DNA of 64,000 nt from Selenomonas sp. WCT3 (GTDB taxonomy: Bacteria > Bacillota > Negativicutes > Selenomonadales > Selenomonadaceae), in assembly GCA_900100835.1 (NCBI GenBank), contig FNCM01000011.1, positions 1-64,000 on the forward strand, in the 5' to 3' direction. Both the position numbers and the translations under genes were made by a program. Under the pieces are notes generated by a model. That model did no database searches and was not told the origin of the DNA. It was given only the letters and a program-made list of their open reading frames with translations. Positions within the stretch are counted from its first letter, which is position 1; each line of letters opens with the position of its first letter. Positions 53,716 to 62,808 of this stretch are shown piece by piece.

Positions 53716-53839
53716 AGTAAGATTCCTCTCCCCAGTCAAGCCCATCAAACAAAAGTCCGTATCTCCATTTCTGCATACTTCGTTTTTGACAAGTCAAAAT
53801 CCTGCCTGACATTTGACAAATAAGCGGCCTAAGCGCCAG

Positions 53840-53864
53840 AAAAAGCGGCCCTTTCGGACCGCTT
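53840..53864 (-). terminator. Terminator after the gene at 53883
   Basis: Minus strand AAGCGGTCC, loop GAAAG, GGCCGCTT with one mismatch, then TTTTCT. Confidence 0.7.
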
Positions 53865-53882
53865 CTCTTGTCGTAAAATATA

Positions 53883-54236
53883 TCACAAATCTTCATGTAC
53901 CTCTGTAAAGTAGATTACCGTTACGGTATCTTCCATAAGGATACGGCGCTGGTAGATTTTTTCGAAATCGGCTACCAACTCTTCCTTCGAGTTGATTTCC
54001 GGATTCTGATGACCTAGGTCATTCGAGGTCAGCGTCCCCATGGTCTTTACCCGTACTTTATCGAGATAGGCGGAATAAAGTTTATGCTTGGGTTCGCCTT
54101 TTTTACCCGTGGTAATCCATACGACAGAGCCTTCCGGATAAAGTTTGGATACATCGCCAAGACGTACCGTACAGTTTTTTGTGCGTTCCATGAGCATTTT
54201 TTTGTGTTTTGCTGCCTGGAAGTTCAATGCCATCAT
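53883..54236 (-). CDS. Small RNA-binding-like protein (ASCH-like)
   Basis: About 117 residues: MMALNFQAAKHKKMLMERTK, then a beta-rich part VRLGDVSKLYPEGSVVWITT GKKGEPKHKLYSAYLDKVRV and a final RRILMEDTVTVIYFTEVHED. The fold suggests an ASCH/PUA-like beta barrel often labelled RNA-binding. The start at 54236 follows a GGAG site. It stands alone between terminators, so it is its own transcription unit. Function not established. Confidence 0.6.
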   Translation of the reverse strand: MMALNFQAAKHKKMLMERTKNCTVRLGDVSKLYPEGSVVWITTGKKGEPKHKLYSAYLDKVRVKTMGTLTSNDLGHQNPEINSKEELVADFEKIYQRRILMEDTVTVIYFTEVHEDL

Positions 54237-54473
54237 ACTAAAGCACTCCAATCTACCCTTGTTCCTAGTTGTTACTTATTACATATAATCTATGAATATT
54301 ATTATATGTTCTTTTAATTATAGCAAATCTCCTGCCAGAAAGAAAACTTTTTCTGTAACTTTGTAAACATTTTGCACCATTTGCCAGTCAAAATCCCCAA
54401 CATGTTTTTTACGTAGGAAATATGTTAGAATAGAACGAGAAATTTGTTATCCACTTCTTGAGGAGGTTTTCTT

Positions 54474-55187
54474 ATGAACTGCAAACGCATTGCTTTTGTT
54501 TTCATGGCCCTTACGCTATTGGTATCCAGTGTTGCCGCGGCTGCACCAGCAGCCAACAATGCGCCGACTTTGTCCGTAGATGGTGAAGGCACGGGCATTG
54601 CCGCACCAGACCAGGCCACCATCACCATTGGCGTAACGACCCAGGCCGCTGATGCTGGCAAAGCTCAGAACAACAACGCTTTGACCACAGAACAGGTCAA
54701 TAAAGCCATCAAGGCTTTGGGTATCGAAGATAAGGATATCCAGACCAACAACTATTCCTTCCGCCCCCACTACCGCACCTCGGACAATCGCCGCAATGAA
54801 ATCAGCGGCTACACGGTGAATAATTCCATCATCGTCTTTGTCCGCGATATCCATAAGACTGGCAAAGTCATCGACGCCGCCCTTAGCGCCGGAGCTAACG
54901 AAATCCACTCCCTGGACTTTACGGCCAGCAACCCCCAGTCAGTCCGCAAAGAAGCACTGATGAAGGCCGTGCAGGACGCCCGTGATAAAGCGGATGTTTT
55001 AGCCCAGGGTCTTGGCAAGCGCATCGTTGGCATCAAGAATGTGTCCGAGAGCACTGGCTATCTTGAATCCCGCCGTTATGACAATGCGATGCTGGCCGCA
55101 GCGAAAACCACAGCAGCCACGACCATTGAACCGGGCAGTTTATCGCTTACCGCCCGCGTCCATATCGACTACATTCTCGAAAATTAA
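54474..55187 (+). CDS. SIMPL-domain (DUF541) periplasmic protein
   Basis: 237 residues. Signal peptide MNCKRIAFVFMALTLLVSSV AAAAPA. The mature part shows TLSVDGEGTGIAAPDQATIT, QVNKAIKALGIEDKDIQTNN, GYTVNNSIIVFVRDIHKTG and ARDKADVLAQGLGKRIVGI, the DUF541/SIMPL pattern. Relatives sit in the periplasm or outer membrane; some bind oxidative-stress or signalling partners, exact role unknown. GAGGAGG site before the ATG. It is followed 35 bases later by the acyltransferase gene. Confidence 0.88.
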   Translation: MNCKRIAFVFMALTLLVSSVAAAAPAANNAPTLSVDGEGTGIAAPDQATITIGVTTQAADAGKAQNNNALTTEQVNKAIKALGIEDKDIQTNNYSFRPHYRTSDNRRNEISGYTVNNSIIVFVRDIHKTGKVIDAALSAGANEIHSLDFTASNPQSVRKEALMKAVQDARDKADVLAQGLGKRIVGIKNVSESTGYLESRRYDNAMLAAAKTTAATTIEPGSLSLTARVHIDYILEN

Positions 55188-55222
55188 TCGCAGCTTTTAC
55201 GAAATAAGGAGTTTTTTATCAC

Positions 55223-56383
55223 ATGCAAGAACAAGCAGTACCGGCAGCTAAGCCACGCAAACCACGGCTGGCCGCCATCGAATATATTCGCGGAATTTCA
55301 ATGATGGGCGTTATCGGTATCCATGTCGGTTCCCAGTATCTAAGCAATACTGCCGCCAACGTCGACCTCGTTGCGCTCTTCGAGGTTGCCACACGCTTTA
55401 GCGTGCCGATTTTCTTCTTCATCTCCGCCTTTGGCCTGTTCTACAATCTGGATTTGACGGCCCCCTTTGACTTCCGCAACTTTATGAAGCGGCGCTTCAA
55501 GACCGTCCTCGTTCCCTATCTTGTCTGGTCCTTTTTCTATCTTCTCCACGATGGCTGGCTATACGGCGTAGGCTTTCCTGACCCGTTGCATCTCCTCGTA
55601 TTACTGTTCTTCGGCAATGCGAAGTATCAGCTATACTTCCTCGTCATCTTGCTCTGGTTCTACCTGTTGATGCCCCTTTGGATTTGGATGGTACGGCGCG
55701 CCGGGCTGGTAAGCCTCACCCTTTTGCTGTTCGCCCAGATTGGCTTTGACTATTGGTCAAGTTTTGCCACCAGCTTCAATCTCTTTGTTTACGGACTGCC
55801 TGACAACTCCCTGCTCAAGCCGTTTTTGCTGTATCGTTTGAACTACTGGGTCATGCATTATGTGTTTATCTTCGTGCTTGGCGGCTATCTGGCCGTCCAT
55901 ATCGATTCGTTCATGAAATTCATGAAGAAACACCGCCTAGGCATCACGGCCTTTTTCTGGGCCAGCCTGGCTTCCCTGCTGGCCTACTACTACCAACTGA
56001 TTGCTGTCGATGGCTATACGCCCCTTGAGGCTATCAATACCGCCCATCAACTTTGTCCGGCTGGTATTTTCTACACCATTACGGCTTCGCTGTTCTTCTT
56101 TACGATTTTCACCTATCAAAACTATCCTGCCATCCTCAATCCCCTGTTGCATCAGCTTGGCAAACATTCCTATTTTGCCTACCTGGCCCATCCGATTGCC
56201 ATTACGTACCTGGCCATGATGCTTCAGCATAGCGGACGCATTATGACGGCACCGATTGCCATCGCTTTCTACTTTGCCACGCTGACGCTTGCCATGCTAG
56301 GCGCAATAATCTGCCGCAAAATCGGCGAACAGCTGTCAATCCTCAATGAATTGACCATTGGCGTGTATCCTAAGAAAAAATAA
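55223..56383 (+). CDS. Acyltransferase family 3 membrane protein
   Basis: 386 residues with about ten membrane helices. N-terminal AAIEYIRGISMMGVIGIHVG carries the family's conserved R and H; KRRFKTVLVPYLVWSFFYLL follows. Such proteins transfer acetyl or other acyl groups to surface polysaccharides, or make related modifications, from the cytoplasmic side. An AAGGAG site precedes the ATG. Likely the second gene of the SIMPL unit. Confidence 0.85.
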   Translation: MQEQAVPAAKPRKPRLAAIEYIRGISMMGVIGIHVGSQYLSNTAANVDLVALFEVATRFSVPIFFFISAFGLFYNLDLTAPFDFRNFMKRRFKTVLVPYLVWSFFYLLHDGWLYGVGFPDPLHLLVLLFFGNAKYQLYFLVILLWFYLLMPLWIWMVRRAGLVSLTLLLFAQIGFDYWSSFATSFNLFVYGLPDNSLLKPFLLYRLNYWVMHYVFIFVLGGYLAVHIDSFMKFMKKHRLGITAFFWASLASLLAYYYQLIAVDGYTPLEAINTAHQLCPAGIFYTITASLFFFTIFTYQNYPAILNPLLHQLGKHSYFAYLAHPIAITYLAMMLQHSGRIMTAPIAIAFYFATLTLAMLGAIICRKIGEQLSILNELTIGVYPKKK

Positions 56384-56387
56384 CGAC

Positions 56388-56425
56388 AAAAATGCCGCTG
56401 GCACTTACGCCCAGCGGCATTTTTT
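56388..56425. terminator. Bidirectional terminator between convergent genes
   Basis: AAAATGCCGCTGG and CCAGCGGCATTTT pair around a nine-base loop, with T runs outwards on both strands. Confidence 0.85.
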
Positions 56426-57851
56426 ATTTTCGCCCAAATTCTAACATACTGATGTCCTTACCACTGCTATCCTTTACGAAAATGGGGCCAAGAGTTAGTT
56501 TTTTATCCTTAATCTCCAGTGCGTCGGTAGCTACACGAAACCCAGCAAAGTCAATGGTAACATCATAAAAGCGCAAATCCCGGTAGGACTGCTGAAAGGA
56601 ACCGGTGATGCGTTTAACCGGTATCCTTCGATATCGCCCTTCACCGGAGGTAAAATTTCCCGCTGCAGTGGCTTCCTTGGCACTGCCCTTTGATTCCATA
56701 TGGATATCCACCATGACATTGCAGTATAAATGACTATTGGGTAATGCCTTAGAGGATTGCAAGTCTTTCCCTATTGCATGTATCTGATAATAGCGGGTAT
56801 CTAGGTCATAGGTGCCTTCTGCTTGCAACTTGCCGCCGTATACATTCCCCGTCACATCGCGAAAAACCAACTTCTCGCCATCGTAGCTTATGCTTCCATT
56901 GACCTCTTGGAAATAAAGCCCCGGGATATGGAGTTCTGCCATCTTCAGTCTTCCCTCTCCATGAATCCCATTAAGCGGGCCGGTTAAATGGCTATCCAGG
57001 GTCATTTTGTCATGAATCTGAACGCCCAACCCCAGCGAAGAGGGATCGACATCCACAAAACTCAGCTGCAAATCCCCCACCGGCACATCTTTATCCTGAA
57101 ACTCCACCGTCCCGCGTAAATTTACATTACTGCCAATCATCGTACCACCGAACCGTCCCGTATTAACGTCAATCTCCATACGCTTATCCGTATTAATCGC
57201 AGTCTTTAAATTTACTCCGGACAACAAATAGTGACGGTCTTTGTAAAAGACTTCCAAGCGGCAATCTTCGAGCTTTAAGTCCATTCGGATTTTTTTGCCC
57301 GTACGGTCAAAGTTTTTCCACTGCTTCGCCATTTTCTCCGCCCGCTTCCGGCGGTGAAATTCGCCTATCCGCTTGCGTTCTTCCTCACTTTTCCCAACTA
57401 AACTTACCTTTTGCTGCCAATCCTCATCATCCCGCTGAATCTTTTGCATGTCCTTGGAATTGCGGACGAAATCCACCGTCATATCATCAGCCAAATGAAT
57501 CGACACCTCGGCGTCTTTAAGGGTCAATTCCTGAAGGGTAGTGGATTTGATATGCCCGGTCACCACATCCCATAGGCGCACGTAAAAATGACCTTCCGGT
57601 ACCCGCAGAATCAGCCTGCCTTCCGTATCGCGCCACTCAAGACCCGTAAAGTCCACATCCCCGGTAACGTGGGCGATGATTTTCTCAGCGGTGATAGTTC
57701 CCTTCAACATATCCTGTTCTGCCATGGCCTGATTAAAAATCGTCGCCGCCCCACGACTAAATATTTCCAACACCAGAAATACCGCCAGGAAAATCACCAC
57801 AATGGCGATTCCCAGTGTTTTCTTCCAGTGCTTTCGCAACCATTTCCGCAT
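56424..57851 (-). CDS. AsmA/TamB-like envelope protein
   Basis: 475 residues. A basic N-terminus and one membrane helix (KTLGIAIVVIFLAVFLVLEI) anchor a long repetitive beta-rich region: KIIAHVTGDVDFTGLEW, SGVNLKTAINTDKRMEIDVN, LDSHLTGPLNGIHGEGRLKM, FRDVTGNVYGGKLQAEGTYD. This layout fits the AsmA-like bridge proteins that move or organise lipids between membranes in diderm cells. A lysine/arginine-rich coiled stretch lies near residues 145-190. The subtype cannot be settled by eye. Confidence 0.7.
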   Translation of the reverse strand: MRKWLRKHWKKTLGIAIVVIFLAVFLVLEIFSRGAATIFNQAMAEQDMLKGTITAEKIIAHVTGDVDFTGLEWRDTEGRLILRVPEGHFYVRLWDVVTGHIKSTTLQELTLKDAEVSIHLADDMTVDFVRNSKDMQKIQRDDEDWQQKVSLVGKSEEERKRIGEFHRRKRAEKMAKQWKNFDRTGKKIRMDLKLEDCRLEVFYKDRHYLLSGVNLKTAINTDKRMEIDVNTGRFGGTMIGSNVNLRGTVEFQDKDVPVGDLQLSFVDVDPSSLGLGVQIHDKMTLDSHLTGPLNGIHGEGRLKMAELHIPGLYFQEVNGSISYDGEKLVFRDVTGNVYGGKLQAEGTYDLDTRYYQIHAIGKDLQSSKALPNSHLYCNVMVDIHMESKGSAKEATAAGNFTSGEGRYRRIPVKRITGSFQQSYRDLRFYDVTIDFAGFRVATDALEIKDKKLTLGPIFVKDSSGKDISMLEFGRK

Positions 57852-57948
57852 ACTCGTCCCTCGCTTGTCCTGCTAATCTTATTCTCTTTATTCGCGTCTC
57901 TCCTTCGATAAACCTGCAAACCTTGACTTTGTTAACCAATTCCTAAGC

Positions 57949-57980
57949 AAAAAAGCCTGTGGTCCCTAGTACCACAGACT
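57949..57980 (-). terminator. Terminator after yeiH
   Basis: Minus strand CTGTGGT, seven-base loop, ACCACAG, GC, TTTTTT. Confidence 0.8.
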
Positions 57981-57998
57981 TTTTCTTATCCCCCAAAA

Positions 57999-59042
57999 TT
58001 ACCATATTCCTAAAACATGCTGCACCAAAAGACTGACTATAGTAATACCAGCCCAGCAGCAAGCACCCAAAAGAATCGGCTTGCCGCCAGATTTGATGAG
58101 CGTTACGATATTGCTATTAAGCCCGATAGCCGCCATGGCCATGACAATGAAGAACTTAGCCAATTCCTTAAGCGGCTGAAACACCTCTCCGCTCACACCA
58201 ATCTGCAGGCAAAGAGTGGTGAATACCGCCGCCAGCACAAAGTACAAAATAAACATAGGAAAGGCCCGCTTCATACTAAAGGTGGAAAGGGAAGCCCCCT
58301 CGGTCTGAGCGGCTTGTTTCTTCGCCACCAGCAGTGCCAAGAGCAGCGTAACAGGGATAATGGCCAGCGCTCGCGTGAGCTTTACAGTCACGGCCTCATC
58401 CAGCGTCTGGGTGCCAAGGTCCCACATGCTGTCCCAAGTCGCAGCAGCTGCCGTAACAGAGGATGTATCGTTAATCGCCGTGCCGGCAAAAATACCAAAG
58501 GCCTCGCCCGACGTCGTATCGAAACCTATCAGATGCCCCAGCAACGGGAACAAAAGCGCTGCCAGCGCATTGAACAGAAAAATAACCGAAACCGACTGGG
58601 CGATTTCATTGCTGTCCGCTTTAACCACCGGCGCGGCGGCTGCAATAGCCGAGCCGCCACAGATTGATGAACCAACGCCGATGAGCGCCGAGGTATTACG
58701 GGAAATTTTTAACCACCGGTGCAGCACCCAGGCCACCACCAGCGACGTCGTAATGGTGCTGAGGATAATCGGCAGCGAAAAGATTCCCGTCTTGATGATA
58801 ACCCCCAGATTCATACCAAAGCCCAGCAAAACCACCGCTGCCTGCAAAACAATCTTAGACGTCCAGTTGATGCCAGGCTGAGCCGTGCCATGTTCCCGCC
58901 AAACCGAAGTGATAACCATGCCAAAAAGAATCGCCAGCACCGCACCACCCACAACAGGAAAGCGCTGCCCCAACAGCCAGGCTGGCAATGCCACCAGAAA
59001 ACAGATAAAAATACCAAGTAAATTATTGCGTAAAAAAGTCAT
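57999..59042 (-). CDS. yeiH: YeiH/UPF0324 family putative sulfate-type exporter
   Basis: 347 residues from the ATG at 59042 (GAGGG site); a TTG four codons upstream is less likely. About ten membrane helices with family motifs VLQAAVVLLGFGMNLGVIIK, IGVGSSICGGSAIAAAAPVV and GIFAGTAINDTSSVTAAAAT. Members are inner-membrane carriers linked to sulfite, sulfate or cysteine metabolism. It is divergent from a LysR regulator 128 bases away, the usual control arrangement for this family. Confidence 0.87.
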   Translation of the reverse strand: MTFLRNNLLGIFICFLVALPAWLLGQRFPVVGGAVLAILFGMVITSVWREHGTAQPGINWTSKIVLQAAVVLLGFGMNLGVIIKTGIFSLPIILSTITTSLVVAWVLHRWLKISRNTSALIGVGSSICGGSAIAAAAPVVKADSNEIAQSVSVIFLFNALAALLFPLLGHLIGFDTTSGEAFGIFAGTAINDTSSVTAAAATWDSMWDLGTQTLDEAVTVKLTRALAIIPVTLLLALLVAKKQAAQTEGASLSTFSMKRAFPMFILYFVLAAVFTTLCLQIGVSGEVFQPLKELAKFFIVMAMAAIGLNSNIVTLIKSGGKPILLGACCWAGITIVSLLVQHVLGIW

Positions 59043-59170
59043 TGTATCCCTCAAAAAACCGGGCCCTTGATTTCAGCTGATGAAAAGAATTATAAAAGGT
59101 TTATACGAAAATGTAAAATTATATGTTATGATATGCCTATAATATATTCTTATTGATAGGAGGGCTGCTT

Positions 59171-60055
59171 ATGCTCGACTTTCGCATCAAGACCTTTCTC
59201 TGCGTCTGCCAAAAGATGAATTACACCCAGGCAGCAAAAAGTTTAAACATAACCCAGCCTGCTGTCTCCCAGCACATCCGTTATCTAGAAGACTACTACC
59301 AAATTAAGGCTTTTCGTTACGCCAACAAAAAATTGGAGCTGACACCTGCGGGCCGCATTCTCTACGAGCGCTGCAAGACGATGGAAAACGACGAGGTAGC
59401 ACTAGCCGCCGAGCTTTTGAGCCAGCAATCCGGCATCCATACCCTATCCCTTGGAGTCACCATGACGGTTGGGGAATATGCCATCATCGCCCCGCTGGCC
59501 GCCTATCAAGCCGCCCACCCCGGCATCAACATTCGGCTTCGTTTTGGCAACACCAAAGAACTATTAGCTCAACTTACCGCCGGCCGCATTCAAATGGCAC
59601 TGGTCGAGGGTTATTTCCCACCACAGGATTATTTCTGCCAGCCCTACAGCACCGAGGATTATATCGGCGTCTGTGCCACCGGGCATGTGTTTCCCCATGG
59701 CGAGCCCACCATATTTCACGACTTGCTGGGAGAGCGGCTGTTGCTGCGGGAAAAAGGGTCGGGAACCCGCGAAATCCTCGAACGCAATCTAGCACTGCAT
59801 GGCCTTCGTACCGAAGACTTCATCCACAACATGGAAGTCGAAAACATGCATACCATCATCGGCCTGCTCGCCCATGACTGCGGGATTTCCTTTCTGTACC
59901 GCCGCGCCGTCGAAGCCGAGCTCGCCAGCGGCATCTTGCGGGAAATTCCCCTAAAAGGCTTTGCCATGCAGCACGACTTCACCTTTATCTGGGAGAAAGA
60001 CAGCATCTACACCGCCCATTACCAGCAAATCTGCCAAGAACTCCGTGCCACCTGA
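59171..60055 (+). CDS. LysR-family transcriptional regulator
   Basis: 294 residues from the ATG at 59171 with an AGGAGGG site. The N-terminal HTH reads MNYTQAAKSLNITQPAVSQH IRYLEDYYQIKAF; the rest is a two-lobed effector domain (SLGVTMTVGEYAIIAPLAAY; GRIQMALVEGYFP). The first 60 residues match the YeiE/CysB style. Facing yeiH across an AT-rich spacer, it probably controls yeiH and itself in response to a small sulfur-containing or similar ligand. Confidence 0.9.
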   Translation: MLDFRIKTFLCVCQKMNYTQAAKSLNITQPAVSQHIRYLEDYYQIKAFRYANKKLELTPAGRILYERCKTMENDEVALAAELLSQQSGIHTLSLGVTMTVGEYAIIAPLAAYQAAHPGINIRLRFGNTKELLAQLTAGRIQMALVEGYFPPQDYFCQPYSTEDYIGVCATGHVFPHGEPTIFHDLLGERLLLREKGSGTREILERNLALHGLRTEDFIHNMEVENMHTIIGLLAHDCGISFLYRRAVEAELASGILREIPLKGFAMQHDFTFIWEKDSIYTAHYQQICQELRAT

Positions 60056-60092
60056 CCAATCCGCTTGCATTCCCCTAAGGAGATGACCCACT

Positions 60093-60974
60093 TTGTCAAA
60101 ACGAAAAAAAGGACTTACTATGGTATGCCTTGGTGCCTCCATGTGGGGCGGCAGCGGCGTAGCCGGACAATATCTATTACAGGATTGCAGCTTCTCGACA
60201 GCCTGGCTCGTCGTTTCCCGCATGCTGCTAGCCGGCTGTCTGTTCCTGCTCATCGACTTCATCAGTTACCGGCAAGATATTTTTGCCATCTGGAAAAATA
60301 AACAGGACGCCCGCGATGTGTTGCTTTTTGCCATCTTCGGCATGTTGGCCGTACAATACACCTATTTTGCCTGCATCCGCCATGGCAATGCTGCCGCCGC
60401 CACCATTCTCCAATATCTCATGCCGGTAATCATCATCGGCTACACGTCCCTTACTGCTCGCAAGTTCCCACCTAATCGCGAACTGCTCTGTGTCGCCATG
60501 GCCGTCGGTGGCACCTTTCTGCTAGTAACCCACGGGCGACTCAATACCCTGTCCATCTCACTTACAGCACTATTCTGGGGCCTTGGCTCTGCCTTTGCCG
60601 CCGCCTTTTACACCACTCAGCCAAAACGCCTCATTCGCAAATGGCGGGCTACGCTGATTACCGGCTGGGGCATGCTGCTTGGTGGCCTTGCCCTGATGCC
60701 CCTCTGCCCGCCTTGGCAGTTCAGCGGCATCTGGAGCAGTGCCGCCGCCATCACTTATGCCTATATCATCATTTTCGGCACCGTCATAGCCTTTGGCTGT
60801 TACCTCGGCAGCATCAAATACATCTCCCCCACCGAAACCAGTCTCCTGGGCTCCATCGAACCCCTGTCGGCCATCATCCTCTCCATTCTCTTCCTCCATG
60901 CCAGCTTTGTCCCCATGGATTATCTCGGCACAGCCTTAATCCTTGGCACGGTGTTTGTACTGGCAAAAAGATAA
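60093..60974 (+). CDS. EamA/DMT-family transporter
   Basis: 293 residues, ten membrane helices in two EamA repeats: LTMVCLGASMWGGSGVAGQY opens the first, ISLTALFWGLGSAFAAAFYT the second; GSIEPLSAIILSILFLHASF lies near the end. These carry metabolites such as amino acids across the inner membrane; the substrate is unknown. TTG start with an AAGGAG site. It follows the LysR gene by 37 bases and may be co-transcribed. Confidence 0.88.
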   Translation: MSKRKKGLTMVCLGASMWGGSGVAGQYLLQDCSFSTAWLVVSRMLLAGCLFLLIDFISYRQDIFAIWKNKQDARDVLLFAIFGMLAVQYTYFACIRHGNAAAATILQYLMPVIIIGYTSLTARKFPPNRELLCVAMAVGGTFLLVTHGRLNTLSISLTALFWGLGSAFAAAFYTTQPKRLIRKWRATLITGWGMLLGGLALMPLCPPWQFSGIWSSAAAITYAYIIIFGTVIAFGCYLGSIKYISPTETSLLGSIEPLSAIILSILFLHASFVPMDYLGTALILGTVFVLAKR

Positions 60975-60991
60975 CTTCATCTGACGATATA

Positions 60992-61022
60992 AAATTGACC
61001 GGTCAAAATGACCGGTCAATTT
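60992..61022. terminator. Inverted repeat between convergent genes
   Basis: AAATTGACCGGTCA and TGACCGGTCAATTT pair perfectly around AAA. The last codons of the metallophosphoesterase gene lie inside it. T tracts are short, so termination strength is uncertain. Confidence 0.5.
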
Positions 61023-61953
61023 CCTCTAACCAGCGTTTCTTATAATGGTCAAAGGTCCGCACTTCGATATGGTCCGGGTACAGGTATATCGAATTAGTCA
61101 TTATCTTCTTTTTGTCCATGCAGTCGTTATGGATGTTGCAAGTATGCTCGTTATAAAAATTAATATCGTTGTTGGCAAAGCTTGGGTTGCGACAAGGGGT
61201 GTGGGTATGCCCCGATATCCATAGTTTTACCTGTGGATTTTCTGCTAGGATGGCATTGATTTTATCCGCCGGCATGGCAATCGAACGCTCGGTGTTGACG
61301 GACTTATGATACGTCAACAGTGTATGATTCAAAGGACCATGGAAAAAGATCAGAGTCTTTTGGTCGCGATGCGCCGCCAGTTCCTGCTCAAACCAAGCCA
61401 GCTGCGTTTCTCCTATTTGTGTCGGCAGGGGACCTTCAGTCGACAGGAAAATCAGATGATAGCCGCCCAGGTCTTTGGCATACCAGCGCCGCGGTAATTG
61501 CCAAAACCTAGCAAAAGCATCCAGCTTCTGCTGACGAACCTCGGAGCTAGCTGGTTTTATCCTACCATTCGATGAGAGTTCATCTTCATAAAGGAATTCA
61601 TGATTGCCGTTAATCACCCAAAGCTCTTTTTTTAATTTCCCAAAGAAGGACTGGATGTAGTCGTATTCTGACTTTACGCCCCGCTGTTCAACGATATCCC
61701 CCACTACAGCAACAGCCGTCACATCGTCCCAGCTGTTGATATCCGCAATAACGTCATCCTTGGCCGCCAAAATCGCCTGCCGGACATTACTATCGGGATG
61801 TTTGGCCACCCGCACCGGCAGATGCGGGTCCCCGAGCACCACAATCCGATAGTAATCCTTCCCAGTTGCCCCCAACAATTTTTGCCAGCCGCCCACAGCC
61901 AAGGCACCAAGTCCAATAATCAAACCACGGATAAACGAACGCCGGTTTAACAT
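61003..61953 (-). CDS. Tat-exported metallophosphoesterase
   Basis: 316 residues. A twin-arginine signal (LNRRSFIRGLIIGLGALAVG) directs folded export. Calcineurin-like motifs follow: VVLGDPHLPV, VVGDIVEQRG, NGNHEFLYEDE, FFHGPLNH and SGHTHTPCRN, giving a two-metal site. The substrate outside the membrane is unknown; phosphodiesters or nucleotides are possible. GAGGAAG site before the ATG. Confidence 0.87.
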   Translation of the reverse strand: MLNRRSFIRGLIIGLGALAVGGWQKLLGATGKDYYRIVVLGDPHLPVRVAKHPDSNVRQAILAAKDDVIADINSWDDVTAVAVVGDIVEQRGVKSEYDYIQSFFGKLKKELWVINGNHEFLYEDELSSNGRIKPASSEVRQQKLDAFARFWQLPRRWYAKDLGGYHLIFLSTEGPLPTQIGETQLAWFEQELAAHRDQKTLIFFHGPLNHTLLTYHKSVNTERSIAMPADKINAILAENPQVKLWISGHTHTPCRNPSFANNDINFYNEHTCNIHNDCMDKKKIMTNSIYLYPDHIEVRTFDHYKKRWLEEIDRSF

Positions 61954-62001
61954 AGTATCGCTTCCTCTGCTAAAAATATATCGCCACTACGAAATATTCA
62001 C

Positions 62002-62745
62002 TCACAATGTATTATTTTCAACGCCGAACCATTTCGCTTCATCATCCCATTTAAAGCAAAGCTTTCCATAGCCTTCATAAGTTTTTTGATAATTTTGGCC
62101 TACATATCCATAGCATGTTACGCAATAATTGCAAATAATTTCATCGCCTTCGACTTTTATATTTTGCATGCGAACCTCGCGTTTGTTCGCATAATATCTG
62201 CCGATTATGTCGTAGGTGTCGAAATATTTTACATAACTTCCATCACTGCGCTTGCCAATCAGAGTATAGGTTATGCCTGTAACACCTCCTTCATCTTCAT
62301 TAACCAACAAGTACATTTTCTCATCAGTATCCGTTTTTATGCAATCAATATTTGTTGCGCAAGTTACTGTTATATCGATGGTATTATTAACATCCTTACT
62401 GCCAATCTTCGACACAAAGCTATCGTTTCGATTTGGCAGATAGGATGCTCTTCCGTCCCGCGCATCATAATGAACGTAAATACTATCTTCGCCACTTCCA
62501 AAGCAGGCCAATCCCTTATCGAATATTTTACTGCCATTACCAGTTCGCAATGACGGATAAGACGTCAGGTATCTCACATTCTTGAACGGGACGCCTTCAT
62601 GCGTTGTCGCCCCCTTGACTTCATACCATCCCATGGGAAGTAAAGATATCTCCCCTATTTTTTGCGGTGCCTGCATCGTCATCGCACTGCAAACACTTGT
62701 AAGCATAATTGTCCCCACTGCCACGAGGCATGCCAATCGTTTCAT
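62002..62745 (-). CDS. Secreted protein of unknown function
   Basis: 247 residues. Signal peptide MKRLACLVAVGTIMLTSVCS, cut near SAMTMQ. The mature chain is beta-rich (LLPMGWYEVKGATTHEGVPF; GVTGITYTLIGKRSDGSYVK) with several cysteines (CFGSG, CATNIDC, CNYCVTCYGY) that could form disulfides. It follows a second secreted gene on the same strand. No family recognised. Confidence 0.65.
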   Translation of the reverse strand: MKRLACLVAVGTIMLTSVCSAMTMQAPQKIGEISLLPMGWYEVKGATTHEGVPFKNVRYLTSYPSLRTGNGSKIFDKGLACFGSGEDSIYVHYDARDGRASYLPNRNDSFVSKIGSKDVNNTIDITVTCATNIDCIKTDTDEKMYLLVNEDEGGVTGITYTLIGKRSDGSYVKYFDTYDIIGRYYANKREVRMQNIKVEGDEIICNYCVTCYGYVGQNYQKTYEGYGKLCFKWDDEAKWFGVENNTL

Positions 62746-62808
62746 CCTCTATTCCCCTCTCAAAATAAATCTTATCGATACATTTCGTCATTTAAGGAAT
62801 TTGAACAA